The position numbers were made by a program, and so were the translations under genes. From positions 1,054,001 to 1,118,000 of the forward strand of contig CANMPP010000001.1 of NCBI GenBank assembly GCA_947499735.1: DNA of 64,000 nucleotides, written 5' to 3'. This document shows, one piece after another, positions 53,949-63,189 of this stretch (its first letter is position 1; every line of letters starts with the position of its first letter). This stretch comes from an uncultured Pelagimonas sp. Lineage in GTDB: Bacteria > Pseudomonadota > Alphaproteobacteria > Rhodobacterales > Rhodobacteraceae. Below the pieces are notes generated by a model, which had not been told where the DNA came from, ran no database searches, and was given only the letters and a program-made list of their open reading frames with translations.

Positions 53949-53966
53949 GTAACAGTTTTATGAAAG
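53949..53966 (-). promoter_or_regulatory. Pho box upstream of pstS
   Basis: On the minus strand CTTTCAT-AAAA-CTGTTAC, close to the PhoB consensus of two 7-bp CTGTCAT-like repeats 11 bp apart. It lies about 95 bp before pstS. Confidence 0.7.
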
Positions 53967-54189
53967 CCGAAGTTTTTGGCGATAAATTTTACTTTTGTAT
54001 AGTTGTCGCATGCCAAGGCGATCTGAGAGAAAATTATTTACTATATATTACAGCACCTTACATTATCCAATCAAAACAGCTGTCATTCATGGAAATTAAC
54101 AAAACAGCGACATATGCGCCGGAAAAGCGGCCCATTGCGAATCTCATCCGGTATCTAAGTGGCGGTTTCGGTGCGACATCAAAAGAAAT

Positions 54190-54207
54190 GTAACAGAATC
54201 TAAACAG
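54190..54207 (-). promoter_or_regulatory. Second Pho-box-like site between phoR and pstS
   Basis: On the minus strand CTGTTTA-GATT-CTGTTAC, two direct repeats at an 11-bp period. It lies about 335 bp before pstS and just after the phoR stop. The rest of 53857-54241 holds no gene. Confidence 0.45.
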
Positions 54208-54241
54208 CGATTTCGGTCGTATCCCAATATCGCCGCCAACT

Positions 54242-55279
54242 CTAATCGATCGGCAGGTAGATTCTGAATTCTGTCCCGGCGCCCAAATTGCTGTCGATTT
54301 TCATACGCCCCCGGTGTCGCGCCACGATGTGCTTTACAATCGCCAGCCCCAAACCGGTCCCACCCATTTCCCGCGAACGGTGATCATCCACCCGGTAAAA
54401 CCGTTCCGTCAATCGTGGCAAATGGAACGCATCGATGCCTGGACCATTGTCCGTAACAAGAATTTCGACAACCTGACACCGCAAACGCGCGTCATATTGC
54501 GGCCCGTCTAGTGTAACCGCGACTCGACATCCAGCCCCAGAATATTTGATACCGTTCTCAATGATATTCGTCAGCACCTGATGCAATTGATCACTATCTG
54601 CCACGATCTTTATCGGATGCTTGGGAAATTTGCTTTCAAGCGTTACATCGGCATCTTGTGAAATCGGTTCCAACCGCATCATCACCGAATGGATCACCTC
54701 AGCGGGATCCACACGCTCTGATGGACGCACACGCGCTTCGGCCTGAACCCGGCTGAGCGACAAAAGGTCCCCCACCAATCGGTTCATCCGCAAAGCTTCG
54801 GATTCCATGGTTGTTAAAAACCGATCCCGGGCTGCGGCGTCATCGCGCGCAGGCCCTTTGATCGTTTCAATAAACCCAATCAAAGCCGTCAAAGGCGTGC
54901 GCAATTCATGACTGACATTGGCCACAAAATCCCGCCGAATTTGGCCGATATGTTCGAGATGTGAAATATCTTCAAAAGACACCAGCAAACCAACACCGCG
55001 TTCTAGAACCAAACGCCGCCCATAGGCCCGCAGCATGACATCTTGTTGATCCACGGATGTCAGATATTCCACTTCGCGGTCTTTGCCGTCCCGTAGGCTG
55101 GCTTCGATCATGGACAGCAGCTCTGGATTGCGCAGGGCCGTCATAAAGTGGCGCTTTTCGATCCCGCCTCCAAATAGATCTTTTGCCGGATCATTGGCGG
55201 CCTCAATACGTTCATTTGACATAATGAGGATCGAGGGCTGCGGCACAGCCGCGACAAAACTACGGGCATCACCAAGCAT
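54242..55279 (-). CDS. phoR: Phosphate regulon sensor kinase PhoR, without membrane segment
   Basis: Histidine kinase of 345 residues, partner of PhoB. A PAS domain occupies about residues 8-115. The H-box is 'RRDFVANVSHELRTPLTALIGFIETI', the N-box region 'LHQVLTNIIENGIKYSGAG', and the G-boxes 'VTDNGPGIDAFHLP' and 'GGTGLGLAIVKHI'. No N-terminal helix is present. An in-frame stop lies 15 bp before the ATG, so the missing membrane part is not an annotation error. AAGG precedes the start. It would be cytosolic, reaching Pst through PhoU (inference). Confidence 0.92.
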   Translation of the reverse strand: MLGDARSFVAAVPQPSILIMSNERIEAANDPAKDLFGGGIEKRHFMTALRNPELLSMIEASLRDGKDREVEYLTSVDQQDVMLRAYGRRLVLERGVGLLVSFEDISHLEHIGQIRRDFVANVSHELRTPLTALIGFIETIKGPARDDAAARDRFLTTMESEALRMNRLVGDLLSLSRVQAEARVRPSERVDPAEVIHSVMMRLEPISQDADVTLESKFPKHPIKIVADSDQLHQVLTNIIENGIKYSGAGCRVAVTLDGPQYDARLRCQVVEILVTDNGPGIDAFHLPRLTERFYRVDDHRSREMGGTGLGLAIVKHIVARHRGRMKIDSNLGAGTEFRIYLPID

Positions 55280-55302
55280 GTGAAAAACCTTTTAACCTTC
55301 CG

Positions 55303-56478
55303 CTAAACTTTACTGGCCGCGTTAAGGCCAGCAGTGAATGTGTCGATCAGCGCTGCGGGATCTTCCAAGCCAACCGAGACACGGAAGAACCCTTCTGTGA
55401 TACCTTGTGCTTCACGGGCTTCAGGGGCCATCACACGATGCGAAGATGAGGCTGCATGGGATAGTGTCGTACCCACATCCCCAAGGGTTGGCGCAAATGC
55501 GACCCCAGACGCGGCCGTGGCAAAAGCATTTGCACTGTCACGCCCCCCTTTCAGGGTGAAGCTGATAATGTTGCCGCCCTGACCCTTCATCAATCCCATC
55601 GTGCGGTTATGGTCGGGGTGATCTGGGCGTGCGGGATATAAAACCCGCTCAACGATATCTTGATCCGCCAACCAATCCGCCAAAACAGCTGCGCTTTCTT
55701 GGCTACGGGCAAAGCGCAGACCGAAACTGGCCAGCCCGCGTTCCGCCAACCAGCAGTCAAACGGGCTGGCCGTCATTCCTGTTGTCACAGCAAAGACGCG
55801 CATTTTGTCTTCCAGTTCGCCATTCTTTGCACCGACCCAGCCCAGCGTGACATCCGCATGGCCAGCCAATAATTTGGTCACAGAATGGATGACAATATCC
55901 GCCCCATAATCGAACGGTTTGATCATAGAGGGCGTTGTGAACGTATTGTCGACAACCAATAAGATCCCACGTTCTTTGCACACCGCGGCAATGCCTTCCA
56001 AATCGGCGACGCGAAGCGTTGGATTGGATACGGTTTCCAGCAAGATCATACGTGTGTTTGGCTGTAGGCCGCTCAACACAGCGCCTGCATCCGTTGGATC
56101 AACCAGCGAGGTTTCCATACCCAAACGCGGCAGATCTTCGTTCAAAAGACGCAAAGAACGGCCATATAGTTGGGCGCCCCCCAACACGTGATCCCCAGAT
56201 TTGCACAGCCCCAACACCGCAGCCGTCACAGCCGCCATGCCCGAACCGGTCATAATCCCGTTTTCGCAACCCTCCATGGCCGCAATGGTTTTCGCAACGA
56301 CATCGGCATTTGGGTGACCTTCGCGGGCATAGGTGTAGCCAAACGCGTCCCCGTTATATTGCTGATCCAGCTGATCCGGGGAATCCGACGCGTACACCAC
56401 CGCAGGCATCAAAGGTGTGACAACTGGGCGCGATACGGAAGATGGCATAGCGAAAGGGCGTTGAATCGTCGATTTCAT
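55303..56478 (-). CDS. Cys/Met metabolism PLP-dependent enzyme (trans-sulfuration family)
   Basis: PLP enzyme of 391 residues related to cystathionine gamma-synthase, methionine gamma-lyase and O-acetylhomoserine sulfhydrylase. Seen: 'YTYAREGHPNADVVAKTIAAMEGCENGIMTGSGMAAV', 'LLVVDNTFTTPSMIKPFDYGADIVIHSVTKLLAGHAD' with the PLP lysine in SVTKLL, and 'GITEGFFRVSVGLEDPAALIDTF'. The exact reaction cannot be fixed from sequence. It lies 38 bp after the gamma-carbonic anhydrase gene and 23 bp before phoR, all on the same strand. Confidence 0.88.
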   Translation of the reverse strand: MKSTIQRPFAMPSSVSRPVVTPLMPAVVYASDSPDQLDQQYNGDAFGYTYAREGHPNADVVAKTIAAMEGCENGIMTGSGMAAVTAAVLGLCKSGDHVLGGAQLYGRSLRLLNEDLPRLGMETSLVDPTDAGAVLSGLQPNTRMILLETVSNPTLRVADLEGIAAVCKERGILLVVDNTFTTPSMIKPFDYGADIVIHSVTKLLAGHADVTLGWVGAKNGELEDKMRVFAVTTGMTASPFDCWLAERGLASFGLRFARSQESAAVLADWLADQDIVERVLYPARPDHPDHNRTMGLMKGQGGNIISFTLKGGRDSANAFATAASGVAFAPTLGDVGTTLSHAASSSHRVMAPEAREAQGITEGFFRVSVGLEDPAALIDTFTAGLNAASKV

Positions 56479-56516
56479 ATGGAATTGCTTTCTTTTCTCT
56501 GGCTGTCACTTGCGCA

Positions 56517-57038
56517 TCAAATCTGACGCAAGCCTTTGGCAAAACGCGCAGCGTTTGCTTGATAGCCCAATGCACTGTTGCGTAATCCTTGGATTGCGAC
56601 ATCATCCAACTGACGGACGACTTTGCCCGGCATACCCATAACCAAGGATCCATCGGGGATGTCTTTTCCCTCTGTCACCAAAGCCCCTGCCCCAATCAGG
56701 CAGTTTTTGCCAATCCGCGCGCCGTTCAAAATCGTTGCGCCCATTCCAATCAGAGAATTCTCACCAATCACACATCCATGAAGCATCGCTTTATGTCCCA
56801 CTGTCACGCCTGCACCAATATGCATGGGAAACCCGACATCTGTGTGACACACGACGTTTTCTTGAATATTTGATCCTGCACCCAGATAAATCTGTTCATT
56901 GTCCCCACGCAAAGTGCAACCAAACCAAACAGAACTGTCGTTTTCTAAAAGGACATTGCCGATGACATTTGCATCCGGGGCGACCCAGGCATTTGGGGCG
57001 ATCTGGGGTTCTATACCGTCCAATTCATATATCGGCAT
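56517..57038 (-). CDS. Gamma-carbonic-anhydrase-like protein (YrdA type)
   Basis: Left-handed beta-helix protein of 173 residues. Hexapeptide repeats run through the middle ('VIGNVLLENDSSVWFGCTLRGDNEQIYLGAGSNIQENVVCHTD', 'IGAGVTVGHKAMLHGCVIGENSLIGMGATILNGARIGKNCLIGAGAL'). The three zinc His of the family are visible (CHTD, VGHKAMLHG). Many such proteins lack measurable carbonic anhydrase activity. It lies 17 bp after gmk. Confidence 0.9.
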   Translation of the reverse strand: MPIYELDGIEPQIAPNAWVAPDANVIGNVLLENDSSVWFGCTLRGDNEQIYLGAGSNIQENVVCHTDVGFPMHIGAGVTVGHKAMLHGCVIGENSLIGMGATILNGARIGKNCLIGAGALVTEGKDIPDGSLVMGMPGKVVRQLDDVAIQGLRNSALGYQANAARFAKGLRQI

Positions 57039-57055
57039 CCGTCGCCCCTTTTTCG

Positions 57056-57697
57056 CTATTCGATTTCGGTGAACTCGGTTTGTAGACTGCGGACATGATC
57101 CGTCAGATTTGGCTGTTGCAGACGCCGCAACCGTGTCGCTGTTACGATGTTTTTGAGACGCTCAAAGGTTTTATCGAGGTCATCATTGACCAACACATAA
57201 TCATAACTGCCCCAATGGCTGATTTCGTCCCAGCTTTTTTGCATTCGTTTGGAAATCACATCATCGCTGTCTTGCCCGCGGCTGATCAGCCGGCGACGCA
57301 ATTCGGCGATGGAAGGCGGCAGCAGGAAAATCGTTAGCGTATGCGCACCCAGCGCAGAATTCACGATTTGCTGCGCACCCTGCCAATCGATGTCAAAAAC
57401 CACGTCCCGGCCTTCGTCGATCGCCTCTTTCACCGGACCCATCGGAGATCCGTAGAAATTACCAAAGACAAAAGCGTGCTCCAACATCTCGCTGTTGGTG
57501 ACATGCTGTTTGAATGTCTCTTCATTCAGGAAATGATAATGTATGCCATTTTCTTCACCGGGCCGTGGTGCGCGTGTTGTCGCTGAAACGGAAAAGGACA
57601 ACGAATTGTCCCAATCCAACAAGCGGCGCGACAAAGTCGATTTCCCTGCCCCAGATGGCGAGGACAAAATGATGAGCAGGCCGCGTCTTGAGGTCAT
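57056..57697 (-). CDS. gmk: Guanylate kinase
   Basis: Phosphorylates GMP to GDP. It has 213 residues with the P-loop '[19 protein letters not shown]', '[25 protein letters not shown]' for GMP binding and '[14 protein letters not shown]'. It begins 3 bp after the yicC stop; the yicC-gmk order is frequent in proteobacteria. Confidence 0.95.
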   Translation of the reverse strand: MTSRRGLLIILSSPSGAGKSTLSRRLLDWDNSLSFSVSATTRAPRPGEENGIHYHFLNEETFKQHVTNSEMLEHAFVFGNFYGSPMGPVKEAIDEGRDVVFDIDWQGAQQIVNSALGAHTLTIFLLPPSIAELRRRLISRGQDSDDVISKRMQKSWDEISHWGSYDYVLVNDDLDKTFERLKNIVTATRLRRLQQPNLTDHVRSLQTEFTEIE

Positions 57698-57700
57698 GGT

Positions 57701-58615
57701 TTACTCCACATTCTGAACTTGTTCGCGCATTTGATCGATGACCGTTTTTAGCGACAGTCCGACCTGCGTCAATGCCGAGTTTTGTGATTTTGAACACAAG
57801 GTGTTGGCTTCGCGGTTGAATTCTTGCATCAAAAAATCCAACTTACGCCCAACAGCCCCTTCGACCTTCAACAGATCTCGGGCCGCCACGATATGGGCGC
57901 GCAGACGATCGATCTCTTCCGTCACATCCAGTTTCACAACGATCAGCGCCAATTCTTGCGCAATCCGATTTTCATCCAATTGCTCAGATGTGCCAAGAAT
58001 TTTTTGCAACTGCTCTTGCAGGCGGGCTTTTTGGGCTAACTCACGATCGTCTGCCAATGTATTGGCTTGCCCAACCAGATCTTCGATCTCATCGAGTTGG
58101 GCGGTCATAATCGACAGCAATGCCGCGCCTTCACTTTGCCGGGATTCGCAAAACGACGCGAGCGCTGTTTCAAAACTGGCAAACACCGCGTCACGAATGA
58201 TGGCGACATCCTGTTTTGGCGCATCGCTTGTTAAGAGGCCACGCAGCGAGACGATTTCGGCAGCAGTTGAGGGTTGCAAAGATAGCCCACGATCCAGCGC
58301 CGCCGCTTCGATCTGGTTCATGGCTTCTAACACGGCAAGCATATAGGGTTCATCAACGCGAACCGATTGCCCAGTGTCTTCGTCATGAACCCGCAACGCG
58401 ATTTGCACATTGCCGCGGGTCAAGCGGGATGAAACCGCCTTACGGACCAAAGGTTCGAGACCGTCAATCCAATCAGGCAGCCGAACACGGATATCCAAAC
58501 CTTTGGCATTGACCCCACGCAGTTCCCACTGCCAGGACAATGCATGATCTGCACCCTGACTTTGTTCGATCGATCCTTGATGTGACGCGAAACCGGTCAT
58601 TGACTGACGCAACAT
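57701..58615 (-). CDS. yicC: YicC/YloC family endoribonuclease
   Basis: YicC-type RNase of 304 residues. The N-terminus 'MLRQSMTGFASHQG' and 'WELRGVNAKGLDIRVRLPDWIDGLEPLVRKAVSSRLTRGNVQIALRV' are diagnostic. The C-terminal DUF1732 region has 'GRKLDFLMQEFNREANTLCSKSQNSALTQVGLSLKTVIDQMREQVQNVE'. Members cleave small RNAs and 3' ends. It heads a run yicC-gmk-gamma-CA-PLP enzyme. Confidence 0.94.
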   Translation of the reverse strand: MLRQSMTGFASHQGSIEQSQGADHALSWQWELRGVNAKGLDIRVRLPDWIDGLEPLVRKAVSSRLTRGNVQIALRVHDEDTGQSVRVDEPYMLAVLEAMNQIEAAALDRGLSLQPSTAAEIVSLRGLLTSDAPKQDVAIIRDAVFASFETALASFCESRQSEGAALLSIMTAQLDEIEDLVGQANTLADDRELAQKARLQEQLQKILGTSEQLDENRIAQELALIVVKLDVTEEIDRLRAHIVAARDLLKVEGAVGRKLDFLMQEFNREANTLCSKSQNSALTQVGLSLKTVIDQMREQVQNVE

Positions 58616-58879
58616 GGCACTCTCCCTTCAGTGAAAAGAGGCCTACGCGTTAAGCATGATAAGTTCAATGAAGTTAGATTTTTTGGACAATTTTCAATTG
58701 TAGTGGAAGGGAATTCTTAACGATTACCCCTGTTCGCGTTAACCAATTCAACGCAAAATAGGAGAAATTTGATATAAGATGAGTTATTAAAGATTTCATA
58801 ACAAATTTTACCGAAAAGTTAGCAAAAGGGTAATCATCTCTTTTGACTGCTTGCAGTAACCAAGAGTTAGGAACAAGCC

Positions 58880-59665
58880 ATGCTAGACAATGATGATAAT
58901 AAGCGGGGCGTAATTTCAATGCTGGAGCGCGACAAAGACCGTCGTTTTGCACCTGTTAAACTGGTAGAATCCTACTGGTCTGGTCTGCGCGTCGAGGGCA
59001 GCGTTCCATTGCGTAGCCAAATCGATCCACGTGGGATCGAAGATGCATTGGAAAACGCATTTCTTATTGAACGCATTGCATCAGGCATGGCCAAAATCCG
59101 CGTCGCTGGCATGCATGTTTCTGGTCTGATGGGTATGGAAGTCGCGGGAATGCCGATTTCCAGCCTGATCACCCCATCGCATCGTGATGATTTCGCACGC
59201 TGCTTGGAGCAGGTCTTTTCAACACCTTCCATTCTGCGGATCGAATTGAAAGCAGAAGACGGTTTTGGAAAACCATCGCTGGATGCACATATCGAACTGT
59301 ATCCGCTGCGCTCTGACTTTGGTGATATTACACGCGCTTTGGGTGTTTTGGTGACGAATGGCCGGATTGGCCGCGCACCGCGCCGTTTTGAAATCGTGCG
59401 TATGACGGTCACGCAACTGACTGAAGCGAACCAAAATGCGGCCCTTACGCCAGCGCCTGAAAAAGCGTCCGCGCCTAAGCCATCGGCCAAACCTGCTGCC
59501 GCAACACCAAAACCGGCTGCGAAAACCAAACTGTTCTCTGGCCCACGCAAAGCGGACGAAACCGCAGTGCCAACAGCTATGAACAAAGCGCGCGCAGATT
59601 TTGCACGTAAACAACGCGACACAAATGACCGACCTCATTTGCGTCTGGTCGTATCGAACGACTAA
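58880..59665 (+). CDS. PAS domain protein (PAS_5 type) with disordered tail
   Basis: Cytosolic protein of 261 residues. A PAS-like domain spans about 20-175 ('LVESYWSGLRVEGSVPLRSQIDPRGIEDALENAFLIERIASGMAKIRVAG', 'LGVLVTNGRIG'), as in the alphaproteobacterial PAS_5 family. An Ala/Pro/Lys-rich linker follows, and it ends in a short basic motif 'RPHLRLVVSND'. No output domain is present. AGGAAC precedes the ATG. The 264-bp upstream gap is AT-rich, with GTTAT/ATAAC dyads but no gene. Its role may be cell-cycle or stress sensing (unproven). Confidence 0.85.
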   Translation: MLDNDDNKRGVISMLERDKDRRFAPVKLVESYWSGLRVEGSVPLRSQIDPRGIEDALENAFLIERIASGMAKIRVAGMHVSGLMGMEVAGMPISSLITPSHRDDFARCLEQVFSTPSILRIELKAEDGFGKPSLDAHIELYPLRSDFGDITRALGVLVTNGRIGRAPRRFEIVRMTVTQLTEANQNAALTPAPEKASAPKPSAKPAAATPKPAAKTKLFSGPRKADETAVPTAMNKARADFARKQRDTNDRPHLRLVVSND

Positions 59666-59730
59666 AGCAGCGCACGCAGGCGCAAACTTACTCTCGTAAT
59701 TCTATGGCTCTATGAGCTTGTTTCAGACCT

Positions 59731-59766
59731 CACCCCTTAGCCAGAAGGCAAGGGGTGTCTTTTTTT
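59731..59766 (+). terminator. Rho-independent terminator after the PAS gene
   Basis: CACCCCTTAGCC-AGAA-GGCAAGGGGTG followed by TCTTTTTTT. Confidence 0.9.
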
Positions 59767-59781
59767 GTGCGCAAAAACAAA

Positions 59782-59819
59782 ACACCCCACAGGACAGCCT
59801 GCAGGGTGTATTTATATTT
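59782..59819 (-). terminator. Terminator after the DAHP synthase gene
   Basis: On the minus strand ACACCCTGCAGG-CTGT-CCTGTGGGGTGT followed by TTTTGTTTTTG. Confidence 0.8.
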
Positions 59820-59835
59820 TCAATTAGCTGGCGGC

Positions 59836-61206
59836 TTATCCGTGCGCAGCAAGATCCATGTTTTGGCGAAACTTGACCAGTTCTTCCGCGACAAGGAATG
59901 CCAGTTCTAGGGACTGAGAGGCATTCAGGCGCGGATCACAGGCTGTGTGATAGCGATCTGACAGGTTTTCTTCTGTCACTTCCCAAACGCCGCCCGTGCA
60001 TTCGGTCACATCAAAGCCGGTCATTTCAAAATGGACACCGCCAGGGATGGTGCCTTCGGATTTGTGGACCGCAAAGAATTCCTGAACCTCGCCCAAAACG
60101 GACTGGAATGGACGTGTTTTGTATCCAGTTGCAGACTTGATCGTGTTGCCATGCATCGCATCACAGACCCAAGTCACATTCGCGCCCTCAGATTTCACGG
60201 TTTCGATCAGACGTGGCAGATGCTCGGCCACTTTGCCCGCACCAAAGCGCGCAATCAGCGTCAGCTTGCCTTCTTCGTTTTCAGGGTTCAGCTTACCCAT
60301 CAAAACTTTCAGATCTTCGGCGGTTGTGGTTGGGCCACATTTCAAACCAACAGGGTTGATCACGCCGCTTGCGAAATCCACATGCGCACCATCTGGCTGA
60401 CGTGTCCGATCACCAATCCAGATCATATGACCCGAACCTGCCAACCATTTGCCAGACGTGCTGTCCAAACGCGTTAGGGCTTCTTCATATTCCAGCAGTA
60501 GCGATTCATGGCTGGTGTAGAAATCCACGGTTTGCAACGTATGCGCACGTGCACTATCGACACCGGCCGCCTTTAAGAAATCCAACGCGTCGGAAATCCG
60601 AGTCGCCATATCGCGATACTGCGCAGCCTTTTCGCTTTCAGTAAAGCCAAGCGTCCACTGGTGCACCTGATGTACATCCGCGTAACCACCTGTCGAAAAC
60701 GCACGTAGTAAGTTTAGCGTGGCAGCAGATTGCGTATAGGCCTGTAGCATTTTGTCCGGATTGGGAATGCGCGCTTCTGGCGTGAAATCCAGATCGTTGA
60801 TGATATCGCCGCGATAGGACGGCAGTTCGACACCATCGACAGTTTCGGTCGCGGCAGAACGTGGTTTGGCGAATTGGCCCGCCATGCGTCCAACCTTTAC
60901 AACCGGTACTTTAGCACCAAAGGTCAAAACCATCGCCATCTGCAACATCACCTTGAATGTGTCGCGAATCCCATCGGCGCTGAATTGGTCAAAACTTTCT
61001 GCGCAATCGCCCCCTTGCAGCAAAAATGCCTCGCCACGCGAGGCTGCAGCCAAAGATGCCTTTAATTTACGCGCTTCTCCGGCAAAGACCAAAGGAGGGT
61101 AATTGGACAATTTCGACTCGACAGCATGTAGTTTGGTCGGGTCGGTATAATCGGGCATTTGCACCCTTGGTTTATTGCGCCAATTGGATTTTTTCCACTC
61201 TGACAT
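59836..61206 (-). CDS. Class II 3-deoxy-7-phosphoheptulonate (DAHP) synthase
   Basis: First enzyme of the shikimate pathway, condensing PEP with erythrose 4-phosphate. It has 456 residues of the plant/Mycobacterium-like class II: 'FLLQGGDCAESFDQFSADGIRDTFKVMLQMAMVLTF', 'GRMAGQFAKPRS', 'NPVGLKCGPTTTAEDL' and 'GVHFEMTGFDVTECTGG'. The start at 61206 (MSEWKKSNWRNKP) has GGAGG upstream; the frame opens 120 bp earlier. It is divergent from a GlxA-type regulator gene, and has a terminator behind it. Confidence 0.95.
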   Translation of the reverse strand: MSEWKKSNWRNKPRVQMPDYTDPTKLHAVESKLSNYPPLVFAGEARKLKASLAAASRGEAFLLQGGDCAESFDQFSADGIRDTFKVMLQMAMVLTFGAKVPVVKVGRMAGQFAKPRSAATETVDGVELPSYRGDIINDLDFTPEARIPNPDKMLQAYTQSAATLNLLRAFSTGGYADVHQVHQWTLGFTESEKAAQYRDMATRISDALDFLKAAGVDSARAHTLQTVDFYTSHESLLLEYEEALTRLDSTSGKWLAGSGHMIWIGDRTRQPDGAHVDFASGVINPVGLKCGPTTTAEDLKVLMGKLNPENEEGKLTLIARFGAGKVAEHLPRLIETVKSEGANVTWVCDAMHGNTIKSATGYKTRPFQSVLGEVQEFFAVHKSEGTIPGGVHFEMTGFDVTECTGGVWEVTEENLSDRYHTACDPRLNASQSLELAFLVAEELVKFRQNMDLAAHG

Positions 61207-61387
61207 ACAAGGCCTCCGCTTCGAACATGCTGCAATCTGCGTTTTTTGATGCTTCCCTATACAGAGTTCAGGCAAGCAGACCAATAGAATTTCTTTACCG
61301 ATTTTTAGCAACCTATCTTGACGCACTGTTTGGTCTCAGTGTCAGTGTAAAAATCCTCGACCAATTCGTGTGTAGCGTGGGACCAAA

Positions 61388-62401
61388 ATGCAGCGAAACA
61401 CAGCAACCTATATGGCAGCAAATGGACGGCACGCAGACGCGCCGTGCCGATTTGTATTTTGTCTAGTACCCCAATTTAGCTTGGCCAGTTTTACCAATGC
61501 TATCGAAGTCCTCCGCCTGGCCAATCGCAGCGCAGGGCGTGAAATTTACACATGGGAAACATGTGTGGCTTTCGAGAACACTGAAGCAATCAGAAGCTCT
61601 TGTGGCTTGCTGGTCACCGTGGGTGGTTTTCAGCCAGAACTTACCCGCGATGATACATTGATCGTATGTGGTGGTGAAAACATCCGCCAAGCGATCAATA
61701 AACCAATGCTGAATTGGATTCGCCGGGAAGCCCGCCGTAACATCCAACTGGGCGCTTTATGCACAGGCGCGCATGTTTTGGCATTGGCCGGTTTGCTGGA
61801 CGGAAAGCGCGCCACGGTTCATTGGGAAAACCAAGATAGTTTCGAAGAAGAATTTCCCGACGTTGAACTGTCGCAATCGGTGTTTTGTATCGACGGCAAA
61901 CGCATCACAGCAGCTGGCGGTACCGCATCTATCGATTTGGTTTTGAAATTGGTCGCGACAGATCACGGCACCGATTTGGCAAATGAAGTTGCTGACCAGT
62001 TGATTTATACATCCATCCGAACCGACCGCGACACCCAACGCCTGTCCACCCCGACGCGCATTGGCGTTCGTCATCCCAAGCTGAGCCAAGTCATCAAAAT
62101 GATGGAGGCCAATTTGGAAGAGCCCATCAGCCCGAATGCCTTGGCGGACTATGTGGCGATGTCGACGCGGCAATTGGAACGGTTGTTCCGCCGTTACCTC
62201 GATCGTTCGCCAAAGCGCTATTATATGGAGCTGAGATTGCAAAAGGCCCGCAACCTTTTGCTGCAAACAGATATGAGCGTGATCAATGTCGCATTGGCCT
62301 GCGGGTTTTCATCCCCGTCGCATTTTTCGAAATGCTACCGCCAGCGTTATGACACCACCCCATATCGCGAACGCGGCGCGCATGCGGCTGCTCCGCATTA
62401 A
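61388..62401 (+). CDS. GlxA family AraC-type transcriptional regulator
   Basis: Regulator of 337 residues. The N-terminal DJ-1/PfpI-like domain (about 20-200) has 'FCLVPQFSLASFTNAIEVLRLANR' and the nucleophile-elbow 'LGALCTGAHVLALAGLLDGKRATVHW'. The C-terminal AraC double helix-turn-helix spans about 235-335 ('NALADYVAMSTRQLERLFRRYLDRSPKRYYMELRLQKARNLL', 'NVALACGFSSPSHFSKCYRQRYDTTP'). Relatives such as GbdR and CdhR control amine and betaine catabolism. Its target is unknown here. Confidence 0.9.
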   Translation: MQRNTATYMAANGRHADAPCRFVFCLVPQFSLASFTNAIEVLRLANRSAGREIYTWETCVAFENTEAIRSSCGLLVTVGGFQPELTRDDTLIVCGGENIRQAINKPMLNWIRREARRNIQLGALCTGAHVLALAGLLDGKRATVHWENQDSFEEEFPDVELSQSVFCIDGKRITAAGGTASIDLVLKLVATDHGTDLANEVADQLIYTSIRTDRDTQRLSTPTRIGVRHPKLSQVIKMMEANLEEPISPNALADYVAMSTRQLERLFRRYLDRSPKRYYMELRLQKARNLLLQTDMSVINVALACGFSSPSHFSKCYRQRYDTTPYRERGAHAAAPH

Positions 62402-62430
62402 GGACACATCCTAGCAGCATCGGCGTAAAC

Positions 62431-62486
62431 TATTTCCGGTTTTCTGGAAATAAAAAGTTGACAGTTTTTTCCTCTCCGGTCACTAG
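62431..62486 (+). promoter_or_regulatory. Operator and promoter of the aquaglyceroporin gene
   Basis: The dyad TATTTCC-GGTTTTCT-GGAAATA (62431-62452) ends 5 bp before TTGACA (62458-62463), with a weak -10 (CACTAG) at 17-nt spacing. The dyad matches the one in front of arsC at 37472-37493, including its position relative to the -35. Confidence 0.6.
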
Positions 62487-62526
62487 AGGGCGGGTCTAGT
62501 TTTGCCCGTCCATTAGGAGACACCAA

Positions 62527-63180
62527 ATGAAACGACAAATCGCAACTGAAGGCCTAGGTACCGCATTGCTTTTGATCGGTGTCGTCGGATCGGGGATCAT
62601 GGCTGAGACCCTAGCCGATGGGAATACAGCCCTGGCTTTGCTAGCAAACGCCGTTGCAACGGGCTGCATGCTGTTTGTGATCATCACGATTTTGGGTCGC
62701 CTGTCTGGCGCGCATTTCAATCCAATGGTGTCGTTGTTCTTTGCGTGGCGCGGCGAATTGGATAAATCCGCCCTGCCCGGCTATATCGGCGCACAGGTGA
62801 TCGGTGGTATTTTGGGCGTGTGGGCCTGCCATGTCATGTTTGATATGACCGTCTTGCAGTTTTCCACGACCGTGCGCACCGGAACAGCGCAATGGTTTTC
62901 CGAAATCATCGCCAGCTTTGGCCTGCTTTTTGTGATTTTGGGTGGCTTGCGGGCACGTGCAGATTTGGTCCCGATGCTGGTGGCCATGTATATCACAGGC
63001 GCCTACTGGTTTACGTCCTCCACGAGCTTTGCCAATCCGGCCGTAACCATTGCGCGCATGTTTTCAGATTCCTTCGCAGGGATCCGTCCGATGGACGCGC
63101 CAGGCTTTATCGTTGCGCAAATCGTCGCTCTTATCATAGCAATTGCGGTTTTACCTTGGCTCTTGGAAAAAGAAGACTAA
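62527..63180 (+). CDS. MIP family channel, arsenic-type aquaglyceroporin
   Basis: Membrane channel of 217 residues with six helices and two half-helices. The pore motifs are NPM (N65-P66-M67 in 'GAHFNPMVSL') and NPA (N170-P171-A172 in 'SFANPAVTIARMF'), a change from the usual NPA/NPA. Similar proteins (AqpS) export arsenite from alphaproteobacteria that use ArsC to reduce arsenate. An operator shared with arsC supports that role here. The ATG has AGGAG upstream. Confidence 0.85.
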   Translation: MKRQIATEGLGTALLLIGVVGSGIMAETLADGNTALALLANAVATGCMLFVIITILGRLSGAHFNPMVSLFFAWRGELDKSALPGYIGAQVIGGILGVWACHVMFDMTVLQFSTTVRTGTAQWFSEIIASFGLLFVILGGLRARADLVPMLVAMYITGAYWFTSSTSFANPAVTIARMFSDSFAGIRPMDAPGFIVAQIVALIIAIAVLPWLLEKED

Positions 63181-63189
63181 TCTGATCGC

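Noticed and set aside
58972-59622. 216-codon minus-strand ORF over the PAS gene
   Set aside because: Antisense to a well supported gene; low-complexity Ala/Ser/Arg product.
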